A stretch of DNA of 64,000 nt from Limnanthes douglasii subsp. nivea. Lineage: Eukaryota; Streptophyta; Magnoliopsida; Brassicales; Limnanthaceae. The notes beneath the pieces were generated by a model. It was not told the origin of the DNA. It did not search any database and worked only from the letters and a program-made list of their open reading frames with translations. This document shows positions 46,118 through 56,038 of this stretch, piece after piece. The position numbers were made by a program, and so were the translations under genes. Every line of letters starts with the position of its first letter. Positions within the stretch are counted from its first letter, which is position 1. Location of the stretch: the NCBI GenBank assembly GCA_036936605.1, contig JAUPFV010000004.1, forward strand, positions 93,398,334-93,462,333. The letters are read 5' to 3'.

Positions 46118-46759
46118 TATCTAGCAATGTCTAGATACGTGTATCTAACAATGTATTGTCAAGGTATCTAGAAATATACTGCCATTATTATTGTATGAAA
46201 AAATTTAAAAATTATTCTGCATCTAGTAATGTCCATATAACTTATCTAGCAATGTTATACTGCTGTATCTAGCAACGTCGTTATAACTTATCTAGCAATG
46301 TTATACTGTTGTATCTATCAATGCCCGTATAACGTATCTAGTAAGGTTTACTGATGTGTCTATCAATGTCCATGTAACTTATCTAGCAATGTTATACTGC
46401 TTATCTAGCAATGTCTTTATAAGATGTCTAGCAATGTTACGCTGCTGTATCTATCAACCTCGTTATAATGTATCTAGAAATATTTTGATGCTGCATCTAG
46501 CAATGTCGTTATAATGCATATAGCAATGTTGTGACGCTGTATCTATCAATGTCGTTATAACGTATCTAGCAATGTTCTGATACTGTATCTAGCAATATCG
46601 TTATAATGTATTTAGCAATGTTTTGCTCTGTATCTATAAATATCGTTATAAGGTATCTAGCAATGTTTTGATACTGTATCTAACAATATCGTTTTAAGCT
46701 ATCTAGCAATGATATGCTGCTGTATCTATTAATGTCACATGTGGCTTATCTAGCAATGT
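46118..46759 (+). repeat. Dense array of TATCTAGCAATGT (24 phased units, 23-bp pitch)
   Basis: Unit starts: 46220, 46243, 46266, 46289, 46312, 46335, 46357, 46380, 46402, 46425, 46448, 46471, 46494, 46517, 46540, 46563, 46586, 46609, 46631, 46654, 46677, 46700, 46723, 46747. Three more are at 46118, 46142 and 46165. Steps are 22, 23 or 24 bp. Each unit is a 13-mer plus a spacer of about 10 bp. Spacers alternate between a TATACTGCTG type and a CGTTATAACG type, giving a 46-bp higher-order unit. It lies between the ULP1-like gene and the acidic ORF. Confidence 0.95.
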
Positions 46760-47140
46760 AAAATCTTAGTAAATCACAATGATATACTTATATTGGACCA
46801 ACTATATTAATGCATTGCTAGACAAATTTATTGGGAGACAAGTACATTAAATGAGATCAAAATGACTGTTAACTACATCCGTCCGTAATTAAACATATAT
46901 GTTTTTATCCTATTTTTTAACTTGTTAGTTGAAAATACAAAGGTAGATGAGTTGAATCATTACATGCATTAACTAGATGTGTACAATCAAATGTCTGCAA
47001 ATAATTGCATTTGCTAGATTGGACATAGCATCGGGCATTGCATTTCACTATAAGTAGGGGATGAGAGTTTAGGTTATTCATCTAACACCACTTTGCAAGA
47101 AATCATCTAACACTACTTTGCAAGAACACCACTTTTGAAA

Positions 47141-47542
47141 ATGACCCCTTCTTCCCCAGTCACAGAAAGGTACTCATTGGACGACGACTGGTGTTCCAAC
47201 TACTAGCTAGACAACAAGGCATACAAGCGTAGAACCATTTCTGAGTAAGCGTCAGACGACAAGGATGACTGCTCAGGTTGGTCGTCCAAGTGAGAAGAAA
47301 ACTACGCTTCATGGGACTCATGGTCACTCGATGATGGCTACGAGTCTTACCCTGAACAACTTCCAAAACGGAAGCGACGAAGGGATAGCTGGGAGTCTGC
47401 TAACGGAGACGACGATGATGAAGATGAAGCCGGCGATGAGAAGTTGGAAGACAAAAAGGATGAAGAAGAAGAAGAATAAGAAGAAGAGGAGGAGAAAGCT
47501 GAAAGGTCTGATGAGGAGGAGGACGAAAACGATTCTGATTAG
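47141..47542 (+). pseudogene. Small acidic ORF of MULE-2 with four in-frame stops
   Basis: A 133-codon frame from ATG 47141 to TAG 47542, broken by four internal stops (NY-stop-LDN, SE-stop-AS, SK-stop-EEN, EEEEE-stop-EEE). It is otherwise coherent: Asp/Trp/Tyr-rich middle (SLDDGYESYPEQLPKRKRRRDSW, basic patch included) and a long Glu/Asp-rich tail ending DENDSD. The reading holds across the stops without frame changes, so it was a real gene until recently. It is the third gene of the element. Function unknown; acidic tails are common in chromatin-associated proteins, but that is only suggestive. Confidence 0.6.
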
Positions 47543-48628
47543 GTTTATGGCAGTTCAAGCAGTATCATTTTATTTTTAGTAGATTTTTTATGTTTTGATG
47601 GGCTATAAACAAAACCAACCCTCTGAGTAGTTCTATTTTTTGGGAGGGTTGTTGAATTGGGCAGTTGTACTGCCATGAATGATGTTCTAATCTTATTATG
47701 ATGTTTGCTTTTTTTGTGATCTATATTAGTTTACATGTTGTTGCCATTTTAACAGTTTCACTAAATATTAGAGAGTAAGTGGTTTAATGAAGCAGTTGTA
47801 AAGGAAGTTAAAAAACACAATCGCAATGTAAGCACCAAAATTAACTAGTATATCACAATATCATGTAAGACATATATGACAGTGGCTTTCTAATTCCCCC
47901 CCAATATAACAGTTGGCTATCTCCAAATGTCATTCATGGGCCTACACCAATGTCATAATGGGGTTTTTAACTAGGGTATATAAAAAAATCTAGGAATGTC
48001 AATTAGTTTAGCTACCTATGTAAATGTATCTAGCAATGAGGTATAAAGCATATCTTGCATTGTGACCATTCTTTAATCTGACATATGAGTTTATCAAATC
48101 TAAATAAGGTGTATCTCTACCAATTTGATATTAACCTTTAAGTCGCAAGGATAATATGTTATATCTAGCAATGTTAGAATTGGATACCCATGTATTTCAT
48201 GTTACTGGAATGTTCATCTCTGTAAAATGGAGTATCTAGCAAATTCATATCCACGTATCTAGCAATGTCATTTTAGACTTACAATCGCAAGGGTATTACA
48301 CTGTATCCAGCAATGTAGCATGAGAAATTTAATTTTAATGCAACTACCAATGATATAACAAGTATCTAGCAATGTCACCATAGCCTATCTAGAAATGTCA
48401 AACAAGAGTAAAGAATATAATTAACGAGTCAAGGAGACGTTATATGTAGCAATGTTAACAGTTTTAAAACATACAAATCGCAAGATAACGAGTGTTTATC
48501 CAAGGATATAAAAAAAACAAAAGAAAACAAACTTAATTCTACAGGTTTGTTATATTCAGATGGAGCATTGCAGGACCTCCTGTTGTGTTCTGATTTGAAA
48601 CAACGACCACACCGAGACTGGGTGGTGG

Positions 48629-51042
48629 TTACCTCTCATTTTGATGGAATACGTTTTTTTCTCGACCCTCCCGCTCGTCTTTTAACGTTCGGTGGATTAA
48701 CCAATGGCTCTCCATCATTTTTATGGTAGTAGCTTCACCAAAATCTGTTATAGCCGGTATGTTAAAAGAATAACTGGACCTGAAATTTGCAGCAGTGAAG
48801 AAGGGCTCTACTAAAGTCATCGGATCTTCCATTAAAGATACTATTGCAGCAAATGCATGTGGGTATGGGAAACATTCTTGCTGCCAAGAACCATATGTAC
48901 ATTTGAAATCAAGGATGTTTACCACCATTACTGGGTCTGATAAATCCTAAAAAAATGGCAGAAGACTTGCGTACTAACCACGTTCGACCGCACTGTACAT
49001 TCTCTTTAAATAGCTTGTCAAACTCGGGGCATAATTAGGTGTTCCAGCTTAGACCCTCTGATAAACGTCTAGACATCTGAGTCATAAGAAGAACTTTAAT
49101 CCTGTCGACCAATTCCACTATAGGCAGATTGCACAATTTTTTTATCTGCGCGTTGAACGATTCCACAGCTGTTGATGCCATTGCCCCATACCATTTGCAT
49201 TTGACGTATGCCTGAGCATACTTTTCCAGGTGGCAAATTGTTTAGAAATTTGGCGATACGATCACCCCTTGGTGCTGAAACTATGCTAATCGTTCGTTAA
49301 AAAGGTCCAATGTCGGGGCATAAGCACAACTCTTAAACATCACTAGCATATTGTTTCCATGGACTCTGTTTGTGTGTTCAAGAGCTTTATTCAAATTCTG
49401 AACTAGATGGAATAAGTGTGGTAGTCATTAGGATATAGAGTTGCTACAACGTTAATAATACCAGCATGACGGTCTCAAATAAACGTTATCTGGCGCCCTA
49501 GCAAATGCGGTTTTAGACTTTACAAAAACCAAAACCAATTGTCCGAGTCTTCACTACCAAAAATCCCAAAAGAAATGGGAAGTAGACCTGTAGCAACACG
49601 TAATATTACATTTGTTTCCAGGGTTCCACAGAAAAGTTGCAGACAGAAAACATTACTGGATTGTTAGATTGAATGACCATAAATCCCAAGTTAGATACAA
49701 CCTATCTAGCAATATCTAAAGTAACAATAAAACTCAATCCAACACTTTTGAATGACCTTATATTGAAAACACGAGACTAACCTATCTAGCAGCCTAAATC
49801 TACCAATCTAGCATGTTGGGATGTGTTTAAAAAAACACATAGGCAACAATCGCAATCTAATAAAGCCAATCTAGAAATATTTGGTGATGATATATGAGCA
49901 AAACCAGAAACCACATATCTAGCAACATGTAAACTAATAGATGGACTAATTGTTGTTGCCATCCTTTGCCACTGCTGAGAGAAACACCCCATCATGCTTC
50001 CGTGTTAGATGATTTCCGTCAACGTACAATAAAGGGCGGCGCAAATGAAAACCCTGAAAGCACGCGCCGAACGCTATAAAACACCCTCGGAAAACATTAC
50101 CGGGTGTTAAATCCAAATGACAGTCCGTTGTAATATCAAGAATCTTTAATCATTTGAAGTAACCTTTTAGTAATCTGAAAGAAGTATTGCTATCTCTAAA
50201 TACTACATGCCTTTCCTTTTCTAAAGTATTCCACGATAGACGATAAGAATTGTCTAAATCGTAGTCTTTCTTGATAGAGGACTGTATAGTTTTAGCTGTC
50301 ACACTTTAACAGTTCCTAAAAGATTATGAATCTCATCGGCAATCAAATCAGATGAAAAATGACTTCTCTTCTTTTTTGTGAATACATGACTGCAAGTATG
50401 GGTATTAACAAACCTCTTTATGGTCATTAAACCGATTCTAGAATCATTTGAAGTATAGAGCCTCTATTTGCACTCGTCTAAATCTTTGTTCACACAATAA
50501 ACTATGATCTTTCTAAATGTATTATGCATGTACTTAAAGGAAAAACTGTTCTCTAATGCATACAAGGATAAGGATAACCTTAGACCTGCAGCACCATCAA
50601 CAAATGACTGACCAACACCGACGATAGCTTCGACCCATCCAGTTATAACAAGATGCCTTCTCTTGAGGGTTGAAATAACTAAACAATTACTACTTTCACC
50701 ACTAGTTTGTTGGTTATGGAGGATTTTTCGAAAAGTTGAACAGGCTGTTTACGTTTAATTGCAGACCCTTTATCGATCACTTGTTCTTCGATAACAAAAC
50801 TAACACTCTTGAGATGCTCGACATCAAGGTATACTTCCAAACCAATAAAATCTTGTGTCGTTATTAAACAAACAATTCTTCTGAGCACCACAAGAATAAC
50901 TAATGGTGCAGTTGCCTCTAACAAGATCCTGCCATGTGCTTTCGACGTACTGTTGGAGAGCGTCAAATGATTCAAATTCGGACAACAGAACAATAGTTGT
51001 TTTGTGACCAAATTTGAAATTGCAAACTTTGGGTTTCGACAT
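48629..51042 (-). pseudogene. MULE transposase (MURA-like, SWIM type), decayed
   Basis: Minus strand. It starts at 51042 (MSKPKVCNFKFGHKTTIVLL). The first catalytic Asp is near 50020 (FAPPFIV in one frame, YVDGNHLTRK in the other). A part around 49500-49560 reads PISFGIFGSEDSDNWFWF, followed by the second Asp in DRHAGI near 49475. The SWIM zinc finger is at about 48850-48910 (FKCTYGSWQQECFPYPHAFAAI, where the second Cys of Cys-X-Cys is Tyr). The C-terminal block FFTAANFRSSYSFNIPAI fits the family. Stops and shifts separate the blocks, so no active enzyme is expected. Motif copies at 49690-49925 lie in a probable intron. It runs convergent to the other two genes. Confidence 0.75.
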
Positions 51043-52272
51043 ATACTACCCTGCATTGTAGAAGATTGGGTTAGTTTGTTGTAGGGAAATATAGAAAGCA
51101 TAAATGTGTTACAGAAAAAATCTATCTATCTCGTAATTAAACCAATCTAGCAATGTCTCAAAAGTGCAATCACAATATAAAAAAACGAACATCTGGTAAA
51201 TCACAATGTGTGTTAAGACTAGTAAATCACAGTGTCTATGCGTAATCTAGCACCTACTGTTTCTAAGTTTCATAAGGAATGTTCATCTCCAACAATGTTT
51301 GTACTTGTTGACGCTGCAAATCGCTATCAATCATGTACAAATCTAAATAACCACAGAAATACACACCTAGCTAACAATAAACCACACACTTTTAGAGGCA
51401 AATCACAATGACTATACTGATATCTAGCAATGATTACACAAAACGCAACGACAAGTATCAGTGGCAAGTAAAAACGCAAGGACTATAGCTAATGGTGCTT
51501 GTATCTAGCAGTGTAAGTATTCAACACAAAAAATGCAACGACAATAGAAGACTCAACCAAACTAGCAACGACAACATAAAAAAACTCTTAAATCACATCC
51601 TCTTCTCTCAGACTGAAAAGAAAATAATCACATCCTGTTTGCTCGGACTGAAAAATTGTAAATGCTTACCGGAAAGTTACAGAATAATATATCGCTCGTT
51701 AATCGACCAGAACGCTAAACAAAACAAAATCTAAACATTAAAAAATGATTAACATACATGATTTTGACTAGTTCGATCTAAGTTTGAGCTGGAAAAACGA
51801 AAATGGAAAAACTACCGGCGAGCAGTACGTAACAAACCTTTAGAGTGACTTCAGCAATGTCAGAGGTTGAGGAAGAAACCTGGTTACCGCTCTGGCCAAT
51901 AGCTATAAAATCTCAGGTTCTCGACGGGATTAAATCTCAGGTTATGCTAGAAGCTTGTTTACAGGTCGGGGGAACAGATTATCGCCGACGGTTTTGATCT
52001 CCGGTGCTTGAATGTGGTCAGTTATGGCCGGTAAATGGTGGTTTCAAAAGGTGAACGGTTTTTGGGTAGGATCGTCGGTGGCTAACGGTGGTTGCCGCCA
52101 AGAACCTGATCACGATAACAAATTTTCTAACCAATAGACCCTTCTTGGAAAACAAATATTTTGTTAGGTTAGGAGAGAGAGAGAGGAGAGAGAGAGAGTG
52201 ACGGCTGGTCATATATTCAAAATTCAAATTTCTTGATTGGATGAAAAATACCTCATTTTTCACAAAATAAGA

Positions 52273-52280
52273 CTTATATA
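52273..52280 (-). promoter_or_regulatory. TATA box of the MULE-2 transposase gene
   Basis: Minus strand TATATAAG, about 150 bp inside the right end of MULE-2, driving inward. The same octamer is used in MULE-1. The start codon at 51042 lies 1.2 kb further, which leaves room for leader introns; motif copies at 51140-51510 lie there. Confidence 0.45.
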
Positions 52281-52429
52281 CTAGATTGAGGGTAGTTGTG
52301 ATATTAAAAAGAAATTAGGTCTTGAAAGGGAATTCTTTTATTGAGGTTGGTATTAAGTGAGCATTAACCCATTTTTTGGTACTAATAACTAATATGTTTG
52401 GCCAATTGGTACTTAGTATGTCATTTTCC

Positions 52430-52438
52430 TATTTAGAA
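52430..52438. repeat. Probable target duplication of MULE-2, right copy
   Basis: TATTTAGAA, one base different from 39389-39397. Confidence 0.55.
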
Positions 52439-52722
52439 TTTAACATAGTAAATTTAAAAGTGCAGTAACTATTAAAATTTAAAATATAGAGTATTATCTA
52501 ACTATTATATTTATTTATTTATTTATATATATATAATTTAGTTTTTCTATTTATTATTTGAGATCTATTTTTTAATAATATTTTAAATATTCAGTTATAC
52601 AAAATTATCACATGTACATATAATTTTTTATTTTTTATTTTAATTTGTTGAAGCCTATTGTTTTGGAATTTGAAACGGAAAAGGTTTGATTGAGTATGAT
52701 TTTAATTTATTTCAAGCTTTTA

Positions 52723-52726
<4 letters not shown>

Positions 52727-52776
<50 letters not shown>
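52727..52776. repeat. (AT)25 microsatellite
   Basis: Uninterrupted AT dinucleotide run of 50 bp. Confidence 0.98.
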
Positions 52777-52779
<3 letters not shown>

Positions 52780-52784
52780 GATTT

Positions 52785-53075
52785 GAATTAAGTTTTCATT
52801 ACAAATAAAATATTTTTGCAATTTTCATTAAATAGCGAATATATTTTTATCATTTTCATTAAAAACTAAATATTTTAGAATTTTCATTAAAAAGTGAATA
52901 TATCACTAACATTTTCATTAAAAATTGAATATTTTTGCGATATTTATTAAAAATGGAATATATGTATAGTATTTTTCTTTGTAATTTTCAGTAAAGATGT
53001 AATACATCTATAGTATTCTTGTTTGTAATTTTCATTTAATACTGAATATATACGTATCATTTTCATTAAGTATTC
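52785..53075. repeat. Minisatellite around ATTTTCATTAAAAA-TGAATAT
   Basis: About nine imperfect copies of a unit of about 28-40 bp with the core ATTTTCATTAAAAANTGAAT. AT-rich, no coding potential. It follows the AT microsatellite directly. Confidence 0.85.
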
Positions 53076-53109
53076 ACTATCTTCTTATATCTCTATGACG
53101 AGGGCTCCT

Positions 53110-53413
53110 GTTGACGATGTTAGTTGTCCAAAACAGCTCATTCACTCAATCTCTTCAATCTCTTGTTCTATCCAGCTGCCGGAAGCATAACTTTTACTTT
53201 AAGTAAGTTACGGCTCATCTTCTCAGCTATTCTATTCTTCGAGGTACTCTTCAAGATTTTGCTAGTTGACGATGTTAGTTGTCCAAAACAGCTTATTCAC
53301 TCAATCTCTTGTTGTATCTAGCTGTCAGAAGCATAACTTTTACTCCAAGTAAGTTACAGCTCATCTTCTCAGTTATTCCATTCTTCAAAATACTCTTCAA
53401 GATTTTGCTAGTT
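53110..53413. repeat. 155-bp tandem duplication
   Basis: 53110-53264 is repeated at 53265-53413. Both copies start GTTGACGATGTTAGTTGTCC and end near TTCAAGATTTTGCTAG. The second copy lacks a few bases of a CTTCAATCT repeat. It sits next to a Copia remnant and may derive from it. Confidence 0.9.
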
Positions 53414-53479
53414 AATGGTTGGTTCACTAATACTCTTCAACTGCCTCCAGTCGGATCCCAACAGATTCATTCTCCACAT

Positions 53480-53900
53480 TCTCCATACTAGACAGCTATT
53501 CTACTACGGACCCATCAAAGACCAAAACACCATCGGTTGTAGTAACCTCCATAACAACATGTGATTCTTGAAAGACCATAAGTCTTCTATATTCATCCTT
53601 ATACACAAACCCTTCCTCATCTAACATACCTATAGATAGAAGGTTACATTTAAATTAAATGACATACCTCACATTTGCTAAAACCTTTTCCAATCTAGTA
53701 GATAGCTTGAATGTAATAGTTCCCTCACGAAATCATCATTAAGACTGCGTTTGACTTTACTCCAAGATCCGCGACCTTCGTCTTTTTACTTTGTTTTCTT
53801 CACCAACAAAGATGATTTATCGAAAATTGATATCAGATCTTCACGCTCACCATACCACTTGTTAGAGAAACCATCAATATCTGAACAAGATCCAATCCAA
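53480..53900 (-). pseudogene. Ty1/copia protease/pre-integrase remnant
   Basis: The minus strand reads VRYVI then FKCNLLSIGMLDEEGF and YKDEYRRLMVFQESHVV, the region between protease and integrase in Copia polyproteins. Too short and interrupted to assign a lineage. No LTRs identified. Confidence 0.65.
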
Positions 53901-55144
53901 CCCGACCCTAACACATTGTAAAAGAATCAACCATCATTGATCCATATCAAATGGAATTTATTAATATTTTCAAAATATTTTGAGAAAAAAATCTTCTAAA
54001 TTCCAGGATGGAAATATATATGAAATAGATAAAATCAAATTAAATAAAGAAATAATGACATGTACATAAATTTTTTTTATGTATTATACGATTTTAAATT
54101 ACCGTTTTTATAATTATTTTAAAATGCAGGGTAAATATATTTATTTATATATTTAAAAATTTATATTTATCTGAACAATTTGTTTGTTAGCTATCTCGAA
54201 GTGAGACTATTATTTAATGGAAAACCTTTTGAGTCGTTCTATAAATTTTTTTATTTGAAGGAGAAAAGGTTATCTTGTTATTTTCTAAGGACGTCTGATT
54301 CTTTTAAGTCTATTTTTTCTAGTTTATCTTCAATATCTGAATGAAAGAAGCTCAACACGGATGATAAGACACGCAATAATGGTTGCATTCTTGCTCTTAC
54401 TAACCATAAAGAGATACTTTTGATTAATCGACATTGGCACGTCAGGCTCTACCATAACCCTAGCCCTTTACCAGACCAAGATAAAAAATTGCCCAATACG
54501 AGAAAGTCATAAAAAAATAAGAAGGGGTAAGGCCCCATTGAAAGAGAAAACACTACACGATAACTACCATGGTTTTATGTAATTACAGAAGGAATATGAC
54601 GTCAAAGAAAAGATAAGAGATATAAGTTGTGGTCACAACTCTCACATTAAATGCATCAAACAATGACTTTTACATAAAACACTTGTCATTTTTGTAAATC
54701 TATGACATAAGTTCCCGGTACTAAAACCAAACTTATTTTGGCTAGTAAAAAGTGGTTTACTCACTGGATTTATTTTGTTTATTTACCTTTGTTCTTGGTT
54801 ATTTTTATAGACTCTTATTCTTGTGGACTGAATTTGCAAAAAGAAAATTTATGGGTTGTTCTTTATAATTTAAAGAAACGTGTGTTAATGATTTATGAGG
54901 ATAATTTGTATTTTTAATAATTTACTTTAAAGTTATTTATTTAGATATTTGTGTTGCCTCATAGGTGATGGGTTTCATTTCATAAACGTTAGGTGTATTT
55001 TTGTTGTCTAAATTTATAGTTTTTATATATTAGTGGAATTTTAGTCATTTCAAGTTATTGAGATTTGTTTTTTGATTTAGATGCCTTATTCTAATAAAAT
55101 ATAGTCTCATTATAACCTATCCTAATGGGTAATGCTATTAAAGG
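53901..55144. other. Intergenic DNA
   Basis: AT-rich, with no ORF or repeat that I can support. Confidence 0.5.
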
Positions 55145-55550
55145 TGGGTATGGTTTATTTCTGGCTAAGGGTAATCTGGTAAGTGTCTAAAAAGTGGTAT
55201 GCTATTAAGTGTTAAAAGGTGTTTTGATAATTTTGTGGTGTTTTGTGTATAGTGTGTAGAGTAGAGAGATAATTAAGCTACCTACTAGTATTAAATTATG
55301 ATCACCCTCATTAATGAAAGTGGTTAGGATATTTATACTTTTATTACTGACCCATTAGCTTATTGGATCGGGTTGTGAAACCAGGTCGAGTTTAATGACC
55401 CATTTAGTCATATAGTTTTAAGTTGATTAGCAACAAGCTTAGTTAAAAGTTAGTACATTTGTCCTGTTCGAATATTTGGTGTAGTAGTTTAGTCCGAATT
55501 GTCCTTCGCATTTAATTGTGGCATAGTGACTGAAAACTCCAAACTCATCA
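55145..55550 (-). repeat. 3' LTR of element B (406 bp)
   Basis: Minus strand TGATGAGTTTGG start at 55550; the other end is TGGGTATGG in plus orientation at 55145. It shares GGTCGAGTTTAA and TAAGTTGATTAG-like words with the D and C LTRs. Directly inside (55551-55563) the minus strand reads AAAAGGGGCTAA, a likely polypurine tract. Confidence 0.8.
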
Positions 55551-56038
55551 TTAGCCCCTTTTAGGTCTTGCAAAAGATCTTTGGAAGAGCTAAAAATAAA
55601 AAAAATCAATACCATCTTATCCCGATATGGTTGCGTAGTCCAAACTGCAAAAGCTTTCCATCAATAACGATCTTGTTCGAATTTTGTCAGAATTGACTTT
55701 TCATCTCAGAATTCTAAGACTTTTTCTTGAATCGTGAGACACGTGTCAAAATCTAGTTCGACCTTTCAACCTTTTTTCTCCTAGATTATCGCACCCACTA
55801 GGCTTAGAAAGTAACCTAGGTTTTAATTTTCACACATTTTGCAGCCTTTAATCATTGCAAAAAAATAGACCCATCTTCTCCTAGGTAACTTCTCCTTTTA
55901 CTGTTATATATAAACTTTTCTACTGTTTCATTGTCTTCCACAATCAAATTTTCTTAGAGAGAGAACTTAGTTTATCTTTAAACTTGTTCTTAAGACATAT
56001 ATGTTCACAACATAAACGCCTTAGTTAAAAGAGGTTGG

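Larger units (their letters stand above)
40129..51510 (+). repeat. Dispersed 13-mer TATCTAGCAATGT, all on the plus strand
   Basis: Clusters outside the dense array: 40129-40302, 41024-41140, 41744-41850, 43660-43850, 44690-44810, 45450-45545, 48010-48450, 49690-49925 and 51140-51510. With the dense array I tally very roughly 70 recognisable copies; the count was made by eye. All are in the same orientation whichever way the nearby gene runs, and they fall in the leader, introns and spacers, not in recognisable exons. A weaker companion word AATCGCAATG is often close by. Confidence 0.9.
39398..52429. mobile_element. MULE-2: large Mutator-like element with ULP1-like gene
   Basis: About 13.0 kb. 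The left end reads GAGAAAATTAGACATA and the reverse complement of the right end reads GGAAAATGACATA, so the terminal repeats are short and degenerate. Contents from left: TATA box, ULP1-like protease gene (plus strand, decayed), dense motif array, acidic ORF (plus, four stops), SWIM-domain MULE transposase (minus, decayed). The 13-mer TATCTAGCAATGT recurs over the whole length. ULP1-bearing MULEs are known in plants (Kaonashi-type elements). The transposase plus two further genes and a repeated motif also resemble VANDAL elements. The ends are less certain than the contents. Confidence 0.75.

Noticed and set aside
52727..52776. (AT)25 run as possible functional element
   Set aside because: Ordinary microsatellite next to an AT-rich minisatellite.
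55145..55550. Solo LTR
   Set aside because: An internal polypurine tract, antisense ORF and integrase follow in the right order, so it is the 3' LTR of element B.
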